Assembly: GCF_009917385.1 (NCBI RefSeq)
Contig: NZ_QWLJ01000008.1
Location: 94,153 to 158,152, forward strand
Direction of reading: 5' to 3'
From: Roseburia sp. 1XD42-34
GTDB lineage: Bacteria > Bacillota > Bacilli > Bacillales > Amphibacillaceae
DNA length: 64,000 nucleotides
Part shown: in pieces, positions 25,926-33,897 of the stretch
How positions within the stretch are numbered: the stretch's first letter is position 1
How the letters are laid out: each line of letters opens with the position of its first letter
The notes under the pieces: generated by a model
Database searches by the model: none
Seen by the model: only the letters and a program-made list of their open reading frames with translations
Told to the model about the DNA's origin: nothing
Made by a program: the position numbers and the translations under genes

Positions 25926-27158
25926 ATGGAAGCAATGTCGCAAACAAGGCAGGGGAGCCCTGTTTTGAAAAACAGGAATTTTTTGTTGTTATTCATCGGT
26001 TCTGTTTTTTCTGCGCCCGGGTATTATATCTATTTAATCGCAGCGGAGTGGTTAATGTTAACATTAAGTGAAAATCGGGTTTATTTTGGAATGCTGTTTT
26101 TCGCAGCTTCTGTTCCAAGATTACTATTATTGGCGGTTGGTGGAGTTGTTGCTGATCGATTTAATAAACGGACCATTTTGTTTCTAGCCGATTTGCTGCG
26201 AGCTTTATTAATTGCTGCGCTCTTATTATTTCTTTATTTAGATGTTGTAACCGCATGGCATTTAATCATATTGGCAACATTGTTTGGAGTTGCCGACGCG
26301 TTTAGTTACCCGGTTACGAATTCGATGACACCGTTATTATTGGAAGAAGACCAGTTACAACAAGGAAATTCACTCATTCAAATGACAATGCAAATAAGCC
26401 CTATCTTAGGCCCTGCTTTAGGTGGGACATTAATAGCCATATTAGGTTTTCAAGGTGTTTTTTCTGTGGCTTGTGTTATGCTATTGATAGGTGCTTTGAC
26501 TGTGCTTTTTATTCAACTAAAGCAGGGGAACGAAGGAAGAAGAGATCATTCCCCGTGGACTGAATTAAAGGAAGGCTTAGCGTATGTACGTCAAAGTGAA
26601 TTTATCATGGCAATTATGTTTATTGCTTTTTTTATTAATTTTTTCTTCTCGGGTCCTTTTTCCATAGGGATGCCAATTATTGTAAAGGATGTTTTTGAGG
26701 GAAGTGCTATTAGCTTGGCAACGATCCAAACAGCAATGGGGTTCGGTGCGATGGTTGGAGCAATTCTTTTAGCAGTGAGAAAAATAGCGAACTACAGAAA
26801 GGTTATATTATCCAGTTTATTGGTGGTTGGCTGCCTCTACACGTTTACTGGAATATCATCGCATCTGTATATTAGTGCTATTTTAGTATTAATTATGGCT
26901 GCTTTATTGCAATTCGTTAACATTCCGATTTTTACTATTTTGCAAAAAACAGTAGATAAAAGCATGTTAGGGAGAATAATGGGGCTCTTAGTGACGGTAT
27001 CTACAGGTTTAATTCCAGTTTCTTATGTCGTAACTTCTACGTTAATCGCATTAGGTGTAGATATACGGTATATTATGATCGGAGGTGGGATTTTTATTGT
27101 TATTATAGCTATTATAAGTTTTAAATTTAAGCGTCTTCGTACTCTTGGAATGTCATAG
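25926..27158 (+). CDS. MFS exporter upstream of liaFSR
   Basis: The 410-residue protein has about 12 membrane helices and the pattern of DHA3-type drug/siderophore exporters (GGVVADRFNKRTILFLADLL after helix 2; GVADAFSYPVTNSMTPLLL). The ATG follows GGAGAGGAG. The stop codon is 13 bp before liaF, so it is very likely co-transcribed with the LiaFSR stress system. This suggests an exporter for a cell-envelope antimicrobial, but the substrate is unknown. Confidence 0.85.
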   Translation: MEAMSQTRQGSPVLKNRNFLLLFIGSVFSAPGYYIYLIAAEWLMLTLSENRVYFGMLFFAASVPRLLLLAVGGVVADRFNKRTILFLADLLRALLIAALLLFLYLDVVTAWHLIILATLFGVADAFSYPVTNSMTPLLLEEDQLQQGNSLIQMTMQISPILGPALGGTLIAILGFQGVFSVACVMLLIGALTVLFIQLKQGNEGRRDHSPWTELKEGLAYVRQSEFIMAIMFIAFFINFFFSGPFSIGMPIIVKDVFEGSAISLATIQTAMGFGAMVGAILLAVRKIANYRKVILSSLLVVGCLYTFTGISSHLYISAILVLIMAALLQFVNIPIFTILQKTVDKSMLGRIMGLLVTVSTGLIPVSYVVTSTLIALGVDIRYIMIGGGIFIVIIAIISFKFKRLRTLGMS

Positions 27159-27171
27159 AGGTGATATATAT

Positions 27172-27921
27172 ATGAAAGATTTAATTCGATGGTTTATCGC
27201 AGTTTCTATCATCGGAATTGGTGTTATACTTGTCCTGTTTAATCTAGGAGTAATTGCTTTTGATGCATACCAGATATGGATTTACCTATATCCTGTTTTC
27301 TTCGTACTTGTTGGCGGGAAGTGGCTTATCCAATATATACGTAAAAAGGGCGGAAGCTGGGTAGTAGGTTCGTTTCTGCTTTTGTTTGGCTTGCTGCTGT
27401 TGTTTGATAGATTTGAAGTATTGTCATTTGGCTTTTTTGACGTATGGAAGCTATGGCCGTTATTGATTATCTACATTGGCGTTCAATTTTTAAAACGAGA
27501 TAAACGTTTTTTATCTGTAAATTGGCGGAAAGAAGATCAAATAGATATGGATGATATTTTTTCTAAGTTTTCCATTGGGACCTATGAATATACGAGACCT
27601 AATTGGAGAGTGGAGCCGACGAAACTCAGTTCGCTGTTTGGAGATTTCTATTTAGATCTCTCCAAAGCGTTTATTCCTGAACAGGAAATCCCATTTAGTA
27701 TCCGCTCATTAGCAGGAGATGTGACCATCTTAATACCTGAGCATATACCTTTTCGGATCCAAGCAATGGTAAGAGCAGGAGAAATTGAGGTAGTAGGACA
27801 ACGTGCAGAGGGGATCCATCGGACGCTTTCGTATCAAAGTGAGGACTATGAATATGCTGTGCGAAAAATTGATTTTACCGTTAAACTTGAAGCTGGATCG
27901 ATTCGCATCGATCAAGTGTAG
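27172..27921 (+). CDS. liaF: LiaF, inhibitor of the LiaRS two-component system
   Basis: The 249-residue protein has four N-terminal membrane helices and a C-terminal soluble domain of the LiaF / cell-wall-active antibiotic response type. Visible segments are SSLFGDFYLDLSKAFIPEQE, IRSLAGDVTILIPEHIPFRI and GSIRIDQV. LiaF keeps the LiaS kinase inactive until envelope stress. ATG at 27172 follows AGAGGTGA; an in-frame ATG at 27145 lies within the MFS gene. It is followed after 13 bp by liaS. No liaI or liaH is present in the window. Confidence 0.92.
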   Translation: MKDLIRWFIAVSIIGIGVILVLFNLGVIAFDAYQIWIYLYPVFFVLVGGKWLIQYIRKKGGSWVVGSFLLLFGLLLLFDRFEVLSFGFFDVWKLWPLLIIYIGVQFLKRDKRFLSVNWRKEDQIDMDDIFSKFSIGTYEYTRPNWRVEPTKLSSLFGDFYLDLSKAFIPEQEIPFSIRSLAGDVTILIPEHIPFRIQAMVRAGEIEVVGQRAEGIHRTLSYQSEDYEYAVRKIDFTVKLEAGSIRIDQV

Positions 27922-27934
27922 AGGGGGAGCATGG

Positions 27935-28966
27935 ATGAATCATCGTTTTGCTAGTATTCGGTATAGCTATATTCGATCCCAATTATATGGCATGTTTCTA
28001 TCATTTATCGTCTTACTTGCTACGTTGTTGACAATATATGTTTTGTTGGAACCGACCTGGTTAACCATTAAGGGGATTTTTTTATTTATGTTTCTTTATG
28101 TTTTAGTTGGACTGATCGTTTCTATTTATGCGGGTTTTAAATCTGGAGGTGATTTGAAATATCGATTTGATTATTTATCGACACAAATTACTCAATTTGC
28201 AAATGGAAACTATCAATCACGGTTACATTTTCAAGAAGGCGATGAGATTACGAGAGTAGCTAATGAGATGAATGCATTAGGAGAAGCGCTGCAAGATCAA
28301 GTGAAGTCTTTGCAGCGAATGGCTGATGAAAGAGCTGATATGGCTAAAAACTCTTATAAGACTGCCGTAATGGAAGAAAGACAGCGCATTGCAAGGGACT
28401 TACATGATGCTGTCAGTCAACAATTATTTGCACTTGGTATGTTTTCTGAAGCGGCAATTAAACAATTGGATGAAGCTCCCGAATTAGCAAAGAAACAAAT
28501 GATGGAGGTATCAAAAGCGGCATTACAATCGCAAACAGAAATGCGTGCGTTATTATTGCATTTACGTCCCGTTTATTTATCAGGTGAGCCATTAGATAAG
28601 GGAATTATTAAACTAGTAAATGAGTTACAACAAAAAAGCCATATCGATTTTCAATTATTACTACCCGATAACCTGAATATTACGGAGACAATTGAAGAAC
28701 ATGTATTTCGTATTGTGCAGGAGGCACTTGCAAATATTTTACGTCATTCCAATGCGTCCAACGTAGTCATCCAGATTTCTAAACGTTCGGATGAGTTGTT
28801 GCTTCATATTAGTGATAATGGAAATGGGTTTAATGTGGACGAAGAAAGAAAAGTATCTTATGGATTAAAAACAATGAAGGAACGTAGTGAGGAATTAGGG
28901 GGGGCGTTTCGAATACGTTCCATTGAACAAGAAGGGACATATGTCGATATTCGTATACCTTGTTAG
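27935..28966 (+). CDS. liaS: Sensor histidine kinase LiaS
   Basis: The 343-residue kinase has two N-terminal membrane helices (residues about 20-38 and 47-66), a HAMP-like linker and a HisKA_3 domain. The phospho-acceptor is His157 in ERQRIARDLHDAVSQQL. A HATPase domain follows with NILRHSNASNVVIQI and SDNGNGFNVDE. It has the intramembrane-sensing layout with a very short extracellular loop. ATG at 27935 follows GAGGGGGAGC. Its partner is LiaR and it is restrained by LiaF. Confidence 0.93.
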   Translation: MNHRFASIRYSYIRSQLYGMFLSFIVLLATLLTIYVLLEPTWLTIKGIFLFMFLYVLVGLIVSIYAGFKSGGDLKYRFDYLSTQITQFANGNYQSRLHFQEGDEITRVANEMNALGEALQDQVKSLQRMADERADMAKNSYKTAVMEERQRIARDLHDAVSQQLFALGMFSEAAIKQLDEAPELAKKQMMEVSKAALQSQTEMRALLLHLRPVYLSGEPLDKGIIKLVNELQQKSHIDFQLLLPDNLNITETIEEHVFRIVQEALANILRHSNASNVVIQISKRSDELLLHISDNGNGFNVDEERKVSYGLKTMKERSEELGGAFRIRSIEQEGTYVDIRIPC

Positions 28967-28980
28967 AGGAGAGAAAGAAT

Positions 28981-29616
28981 ATGATTCAGGTAATCGTCGT
29001 TGATGATCATGAGATTGTAAGAAAAGGAATCGTTGCCTATTTGCACACAGATAAAGAAATTGAAGTAATCGGACAAGCGGCAAATGGGAAGGAAGGAGCT
29101 AGAATCAGTTTACAACATCGTCCAGATGTCGTTTTAATGGATTTAATTATGGAAGAGGGAAACGGAATAGAGGCAACTGCTCAAATTATGCAGCAATATC
29201 CAGAGTGTAGAGTTATCATTTTAACGAGCTTTTATGATGACGAGCAAATATTCCCTGCACTGGAGGCCGGGGCATTTAGTTATCTATTAAAAACCTCCAC
29301 AGCTACCGAAATTACCGAGGCAATTAAAAAAGCTTATCAAGGAGAAGCAGTGATTGAACCAAAAGTAGCTGGGAAATGGATGAGCAATTTTCGCACAGGC
29401 GAGAAAAAGCCTCATGAATATTTAACAGACCGAGAATTTGAAGTTTTATTATGTATTGGAAATGGATTAACGAATCAGGAAATAAGTGAGCGATTATATA
29501 TTGGGATTAAAACAGTAAAAACCCATGTGAGTAATATATTGTCAAAGCTTGAAGTAAATGATCGCACACAAGCAGCTGTTTATGTACATCGCAATCGGTT
29601 GTTTCATGTTAAATGA
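28981..29616 (+). CDS. liaR: Response regulator LiaR
   Basis: The 211-residue NarL/FixJ-type regulator has an acidic pocket (VVDDHE), phospho-acceptor Asp54 in VVLMDLIM and a conserved Lys in YLLKTS. The LuxR-type helix-turn-helix is LTDREFEVLLCIGNGLTNQE, then ISERLYIGIKTVKTHVSNIL. Length equals B. subtilis LiaR. ATG at 28981 follows GAGGAGAG. It likely activates its own operon, including the upstream exporter gene, under cell-wall stress. Confidence 0.94.
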   Translation: MIQVIVVDDHEIVRKGIVAYLHTDKEIEVIGQAANGKEGARISLQHRPDVVLMDLIMEEGNGIEATAQIMQQYPECRVIILTSFYDDEQIFPALEAGAFSYLLKTSTATEITEAIKKAYQGEAVIEPKVAGKWMSNFRTGEKKPHEYLTDREFEVLLCIGNGLTNQEISERLYIGIKTVKTHVSNILSKLEVNDRTQAAVYVHRNRLFHVK

Positions 29617-29760
29617 GCATACATCATTATTTTTCGGATTCCTTTATCTCTGCTTGGTAGTGTAAATATATAGTAAGTAAATGGCTTCAACTGGAATGTG
29701 GACAAATTTTCCTCTTTGCTATTCTCCGTTTGTATTTGTATAATACTATTAAAACAATAA

Positions 29761-29931
29761 GGGGAATCCTACTATAAGGTGCTGTAAGACTTAGAAAATC
29801 CTGTTATCCAAGTCTAGCGGTCTAAGCGGTAGATCAAGCCCTACTTCGTAAGCGACTTTTAGTTACACCCTTGTGATATTTAACAACAAATAGGTATGAA
29901 GGAAACCATTACTGACCTGAAGATCCACTTT
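29761..29931 (+). repeat. Family 2 (IS200/IS605-like) copy B
   Basis: The left end has ACTATAAGGTGCTGTAAGAC and the right end has ATGAAGGAAACCATTACTGA, then GATCCACTTTAT. No open reading frame is carried. It occupies the gap between liaR and bdbC. Confidence 0.55.
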
Positions 29932-29973
29932 ATTGTCGCATAGAACGATCATTTTTGAAGAAAGGATATATCC

Positions 29974-30408
29974 ATGGTGAAACTATCGAAAAAGGAAGAA
30001 AATCTACTACTGCTTATTTGGGCACAAGCTTTTGTTGCTTTACTTGGAAGTTTATTTTTTTCTGAAGTAATGGGGTACCCGCCCTGTGAGTTATGCTGGA
30101 TACAACGAATATTGATGTATCCACTTGTCATCATTTATGGAGTAGCAGTGTTTAAAAGAGATGTATCTATGGTACTTCCGGGTTTAATTCTGAGCGGCAT
30201 TGGGATGTTTGTGTCGACTTATCATTATCTTGTGCAAAAGCTTCCGGCGTTAAAGGAGGCAGGGGGGGCGTGCGGTGTCGTACCGTGCAATGTCACCTAT
30301 ATTAATCTGTTAGACTTTATCACGATACCCTTTTTAGCGGGAACAGCATTTATCATTATCTTTGTGTTGCATGTTCGTTTAATTCGTACATCTAAAACAA
30401 GGAATTAA
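29974..30408 (+). CDS. bdbC: Disulfide bond formation protein BdbC (DsbB family)
   Basis: The 144-residue protein has four membrane helices and both DsbB-type cysteine pairs: Cys38/Cys41 (PCELCW) and Cys100/Cys105 (ACGVVPC). The segment CELCWIQRILMYPLVIIYG matches BdbC closely. BdbC reoxidises an extracellular thiol oxidase and passes electrons to quinone. The next gene encodes a membrane-anchored thioredoxin-like protein, a plausible partner. Confidence 0.92.
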   Translation: MVKLSKKEENLLLLIWAQAFVALLGSLFFSEVMGYPPCELCWIQRILMYPLVIIYGVAVFKRDVSMVLPGLILSGIGMFVSTYHYLVQKLPALKEAGGACGVVPCNVTYINLLDFITIPFLAGTAFIIIFVLHVRLIRTSKTRN

Positions 30409-30523
30409 GTAAAATTCTTCTATCTTTTAGAGTGAAAATTAAATAAAATTAGCAGAATGATTTACTAGAGAAAATGAGTAATATATAATGTCTTAGAACC
30501 TCTTCTCAAAAGGAGCTGAAATC

Positions 30524-31003
30524 ATGGGCAAAAAAATAACTATTTTTATAGGTGTCATTGTTATTTTATTTGCAGGCTTATATTTTGTTATCGATTATAA
30601 AAATAAGCAAGCAGTTGAGGATAATAACAATCCATATGGAGATAAAGAACTGCACCAAGGTACGATTGACCAATTAGATGATCCAAACTATCAAAATCAA
30701 ATGATGCCAGATGAGCTAAAAGAAAAAGTAGACAGTGGCGATCCGGTAACCGTTTATTTTTACGATCCATTATGCTCTCATTGTCAGGCAACAACTCCAT
30801 ATCTTGTTCCGTTAGCAGAAGATAATGAGATTGATATGAAAAAAATGAATTTACGAGAATTTAAAGACCAATGGAATGTTTATGCTATTGATTCCACACC
30901 TACTTTAGTCCACTTTGAAGACGGCAAAGAGGTATCTCGCATTGTCGGTGATCAGGGAGAGGCTAACTTTCAGGCTTTCTTTGACGAGTATATAAAAAAA
31001 TAG
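30524..31003 (+). CDS. Membrane-anchored thioredoxin-like protein
   Basis: The 159-residue protein has an N-terminal membrane anchor (ITIFIGVIVILFAGLYFVI) and an extracellular thioredoxin fold. The redox pair is Cys84/Cys87 in LCSHCQ, and the cis-proline is Pro126 in STPTLV. It is shorter than BdbD (about 220 residues) and lacks an obvious inserted helical domain. It is probably a BdbC partner or a reductant, and I cannot decide which. AAAAGGAG precedes the ATG. Confidence 0.85.
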   Translation: MGKKITIFIGVIVILFAGLYFVIDYKNKQAVEDNNNPYGDKELHQGTIDQLDDPNYQNQMMPDELKEKVDSGDPVTVYFYDPLCSHCQATTPYLVPLAEDNEIDMKKMNLREFKDQWNVYAIDSTPTLVHFEDGKEVSRIVGDQGEANFQAFFDEYIKK

Positions 31004-31009
31004 AACGAT

Positions 31010-31058
31010 GAAGGAAAGAAGCCAAAAGGCCAGCTACTAAATAAGTTGGCTTTTCCTT
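31010..31058 (+). terminator. Intrinsic terminator after the thioredoxin-like gene
   Basis: AAGGAAAGAAGCCAA pairs with TTGGCTTTTCCTT with a small bulge; the loop is about 20 nt. Confidence 0.6.
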
Positions 31059-31159
31059 TATCTAAAATATGTCAGAATATTGCTTCGGTTTGTCGGGATA
31101 TGGATTAGGGCTAAAAGGTATAAAGCCATGATGATAGTGGAGAAAAAAGGGGGGATTTT

Positions 31160-32368
31160 TTGTTCTATGCATTTTATTGTCGTAGTTACCAGCACATGAT
31201 GAGATTCGCTAGCAAACTTTTAAAATGGCGTACCCCAACAGTGATTACGGGAAAAAATAGTTTGCAAGAGTTACCTGAGTTGTTATTACAAAAGGGACAT
31301 AAGCGAATTCTAATGGTAACAGATAAAGGGATTCGTGAAGCAGGTTTACTCGATCAACTATGCAGCTATCTACAAGGAGCAAACATTCATTATGTCATCT
31401 ATGATAAGACGATTTCTAATCCTACTATTAAGAATATTGAGGAAGCGCTCTCTGCTTTTCGGGATCAACAATGTGAAGCGATAATTGCTTTGGGTGGCGG
31501 TTCTGTCATGGATTGTGCGAAAATAGTTGGCGCTAGATATGCGAGAAATAAACCAATTCCAAAGATGAAGGGACAATTAAAGGTTCGAACCGAAACTCCA
31601 TCATTATACGCCATCCCCACTACTGCTGGATCTGGAAGTGAAGGAACGTTGGCGGCTGTTGTCAGTAATCCCGATACTTCTGAAAAGTATGCTATCAATG
31701 ACCCTGTACTTATTCCTAACTATGCTTTACTGGACCCTCAACTACTTGTTAAGCTTCCTCCCATAATAACAGCAACGACTGGGATGGACGCTTTAACTCA
31801 TGCCATTGAAGCATTTATTGGCAAGAGCAATACAAAGGAAACGAGGGCTTGGAGCAAAGAAGCAGTTAAATTAATTTTTGAAAATCTAGAACGAAGCTAC
31901 ACAAACGGAGATGACTTAAAAGCGCGAGAAAACATGCAATTCGCTGCCTATTTAGCTGGAATTGCTTTTACTCGTGCATATGTTGGTTATGTACACGCTA
32001 TTGCTCATACGTTTGGTGGTTTTTATCAAGTGCCTCATGGGCTGGCAAATGCAATTATATTACCATATGTTCTGGAATATTACGACACGGAAGTTTATAA
32101 TTCATTAGCAGAACTAACCGATGTTGTTTCTCCAAGGAACAGCTTAAACAGTAGCAAGCAAAAAGCGCTATGGTTTATTAACGAAATAAAGCGAATGAAT
32201 CGTGCCATGCATATCCCAGAGAAACTAGCTGCAATAGATCAAGAAGTTATTCCAAAGATGGTTGAAAGGACATTACAGGAAGCAAATCCACTATACCCTG
32301 TCCCAAAAATATTAACAAAGCAAGATATGTACTATCTTTATAAGCAAATGATTGCTTTGAATGAATAA
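31160..32368 (+). CDS. Iron-containing alcohol dehydrogenase
   Basis: The 402-residue type III Fe-ADH has a nucleotide-binding GGGSVMDCAK and metal-binding region MDALTHAIEAF, then HAIAHTFGGFYQVPHGLANA. The TTG at 31160 is a likely start: AAGGGGGGA lies five bases upstream, and the N-terminus (MFYAFYCRSYQ) fits full-length relatives. It oxidises or reduces alcohols/aldehydes with NAD(P). The physiological substrate is unknown. No close operon partner. Confidence 0.88.
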   Translation: MFYAFYCRSYQHMMRFASKLLKWRTPTVITGKNSLQELPELLLQKGHKRILMVTDKGIREAGLLDQLCSYLQGANIHYVIYDKTISNPTIKNIEEALSAFRDQQCEAIIALGGGSVMDCAKIVGARYARNKPIPKMKGQLKVRTETPSLYAIPTTAGSGSEGTLAAVVSNPDTSEKYAINDPVLIPNYALLDPQLLVKLPPIITATTGMDALTHAIEAFIGKSNTKETRAWSKEAVKLIFENLERSYTNGDDLKARENMQFAAYLAGIAFTRAYVGYVHAIAHTFGGFYQVPHGLANAIILPYVLEYYDTEVYNSLAELTDVVSPRNSLNSSKQKALWFINEIKRMNRAMHIPEKLAAIDQEVIPKMVERTLQEANPLYPVPKILTKQDMYYLYKQMIALNE

Positions 32369-32499
32369 CGAGATGAACCATAACTAGAGTGCCAGTTTAG
32401 AACGAAACTAACAGAAAAATCTTCCCATCGGAAAATCCGAACTAATTGAAATGCTAAGAAAAACGAAGAAAACAAGAGAAAACGTTAGTATATAGAGGG

Positions 32500-32696
32500 A
32501 GTATAAAATTTATTACTTTGGCATAACGAAATAACCGATTAAGCCACGTCTGGCGCAAGCGCCCAGCAACTAGGCGACTTCACGAAATCACCTTCCGATA
32601 AGTCATCATTGGTTCGTGCCTCACCATGATTCCTTTATCTCACTTGATTCGTTCCACTCGCTACGTTGCTAAACGGGCGCTTGCGCCTTTGTTCCA
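32500..32696 (+). repeat. Dispersed repeat family 1, copy 5 (short form)
   Basis: It runs from GTATAAAATTTATTACTTTG to GCGCCTTTGTTCC. The central hairpin block is absent. Its 3' portion (from 32571) is almost identical to copy 6, 206 bp downstream. Confidence 0.88.
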
Positions 32697-32727
32697 GTCT
32701 AGGACATTATAAAATTTTGCAGCTGTG

Positions 32728-32907
32728 GATAACTTACTAAGTTATTTAGCCACGTTCGGCTTAAGCGCCCAGCAACTAGGCGACTTCATGAAATCACCTT
32801 CCGATAAGTCATCATTGGTTCGTGCCTCACCATGATTCCTTTATCTCACTTGATTCGTTCCACTCGCTACGTTGCTAAACGGGCGCTTGCGCCTTTGTTC
32901 CAGTCAG
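32728..32907 (+). repeat. Dispersed repeat family 1, copy 6 (short form, 5' truncated)
   Basis: From about 32765 it repeats copy 5 nearly base for base (one difference noted, TTCATG for TTCACG), ending GTTCCAGTC. This points to a recent tandem duplication. It ends 21 bp before the hmoB stop codon. Confidence 0.88.
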
Positions 32908-32927
32908 TTATTGAAAACAAAACTCTC

Positions 32928-33425
32928 CTACTCTTCCTCACTAGTCATATGATAAGCGGTTAAAAATGGGCGGTCTGCATAGTAATCAGGTGGCTTAACA
33001 GACATATTCTTATGTGCTTGTTTAAAATGATCCGATGTTTTCCAGTTTTCGAAATCCTGTACAGAACGCCATTGCGTAAACACAACGTAGGTATTTCCTT
33101 TTTTCGGTTTTAACAGACGAAATGCTTGAAGTCCTGGTAACTTTTCCATATCATGCCTCTGGTTTTGAAACTGATGTTCAAAAACCGGTTGACCTTCCTC
33201 TGTGACAGGTATGTTATTCATAACGACATAACCTTCCGCTTGTATTTCTCCATTCTTGATTAAAATGTCATAATCTCTTCCAGATACGAAAATGCTTTTC
33301 GCTCGATCCTCATAATAAGCAAGTGAACTAGATTCGGCATGCATTAACCAAATCCTTTTACCTGAATGTTTATCAATTAATTTTTGCAAAAAATCGGCGG
33401 TGCCATTTGTCATGTGAGCAAGCAT
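32928..33425 (-). CDS. hmoB: Heme-degrading monooxygenase HmoB
   Basis: The 165-residue protein ends in an antibiotic-biosynthesis-monooxygenase fold (FEHQFQNQRHDMEKLPGLQA, then VFTQWRSVQDFENWKTSDHF and KQAHK). Length and layout match B. subtilis HmoB (YhgC), which lies near pbpF and hemE there too. It releases iron by oxidising haem. The ATG follows GGAGG. Proximity to hemEHY links haem breakdown and synthesis. Confidence 0.88.
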   Translation of the reverse strand: MLAHMTNGTADFLQKLIDKHSGKRIWLMHAESSSLAYYEDRAKSIFVSGRDYDILIKNGEIQAEGYVVMNNIPVTEEGQPVFEHQFQNQRHDMEKLPGLQAFRLLKPKKGNTYVVFTQWRSVQDFENWKTSDHFKQAHKNMSVKPPDYYADRPFLTAYHMTSEEE

Positions 33426-33840
33426 TGGATTGCCTCCTTTCTATTTGAATAGCTTGGTAGTGCGAATCTTAAAGTTGTGTATGCGGTTAAATATCCTGTA
33501 GAGATGTTTGAACAATTTAGTGTTTTTTAATTCTGGTGCGCCTTCTGCTTTTTAAGTGTGAAAGCGAATTTTTGGCTAATGCTTCACAGAGGAAGCTAGG
33601 ATCTACTACTATACTACCTTAGTGAACGGGTTTAAAGTCAAATGATATCTTCTTCATTTTATAAATATACGTACATTTTCTGTTAACAAATGGGATGAAG
33701 GTTACTTTTGATTTAGAGCTCTCCCTTCACATTGACTCGTATATTTTCCTTAAAGTTTTCCAGTTATTTGCTTGGAACAGCACATATTATATAACAAGAA
33801 AAAATTGAAACAATTATTATTTAATATGAAATATAAATAC

Positions 33841-33869
33841 TTTAAGATTGTAGCATTGTGTCGTATAAT
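33841..33869 (+). promoter_or_regulatory. Probable promoter of pbpF
   Basis: TTTAAG (33841-33846), a 17-bp spacer, TATAAT (33864-33869), about 29 bp before the ATG. The rest of the 33426-33897 gap shows no gene. Confidence 0.5.
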
Positions 33870-33897
33870 GTAGGAGTGATAGTGTAGAGGTGAACCA

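Noticed and set aside
29761..29931. Family 2 copies as complete insertion sequences
   Set aside because: They are under 200 bp and contain no transposase or tnpB reading frame.
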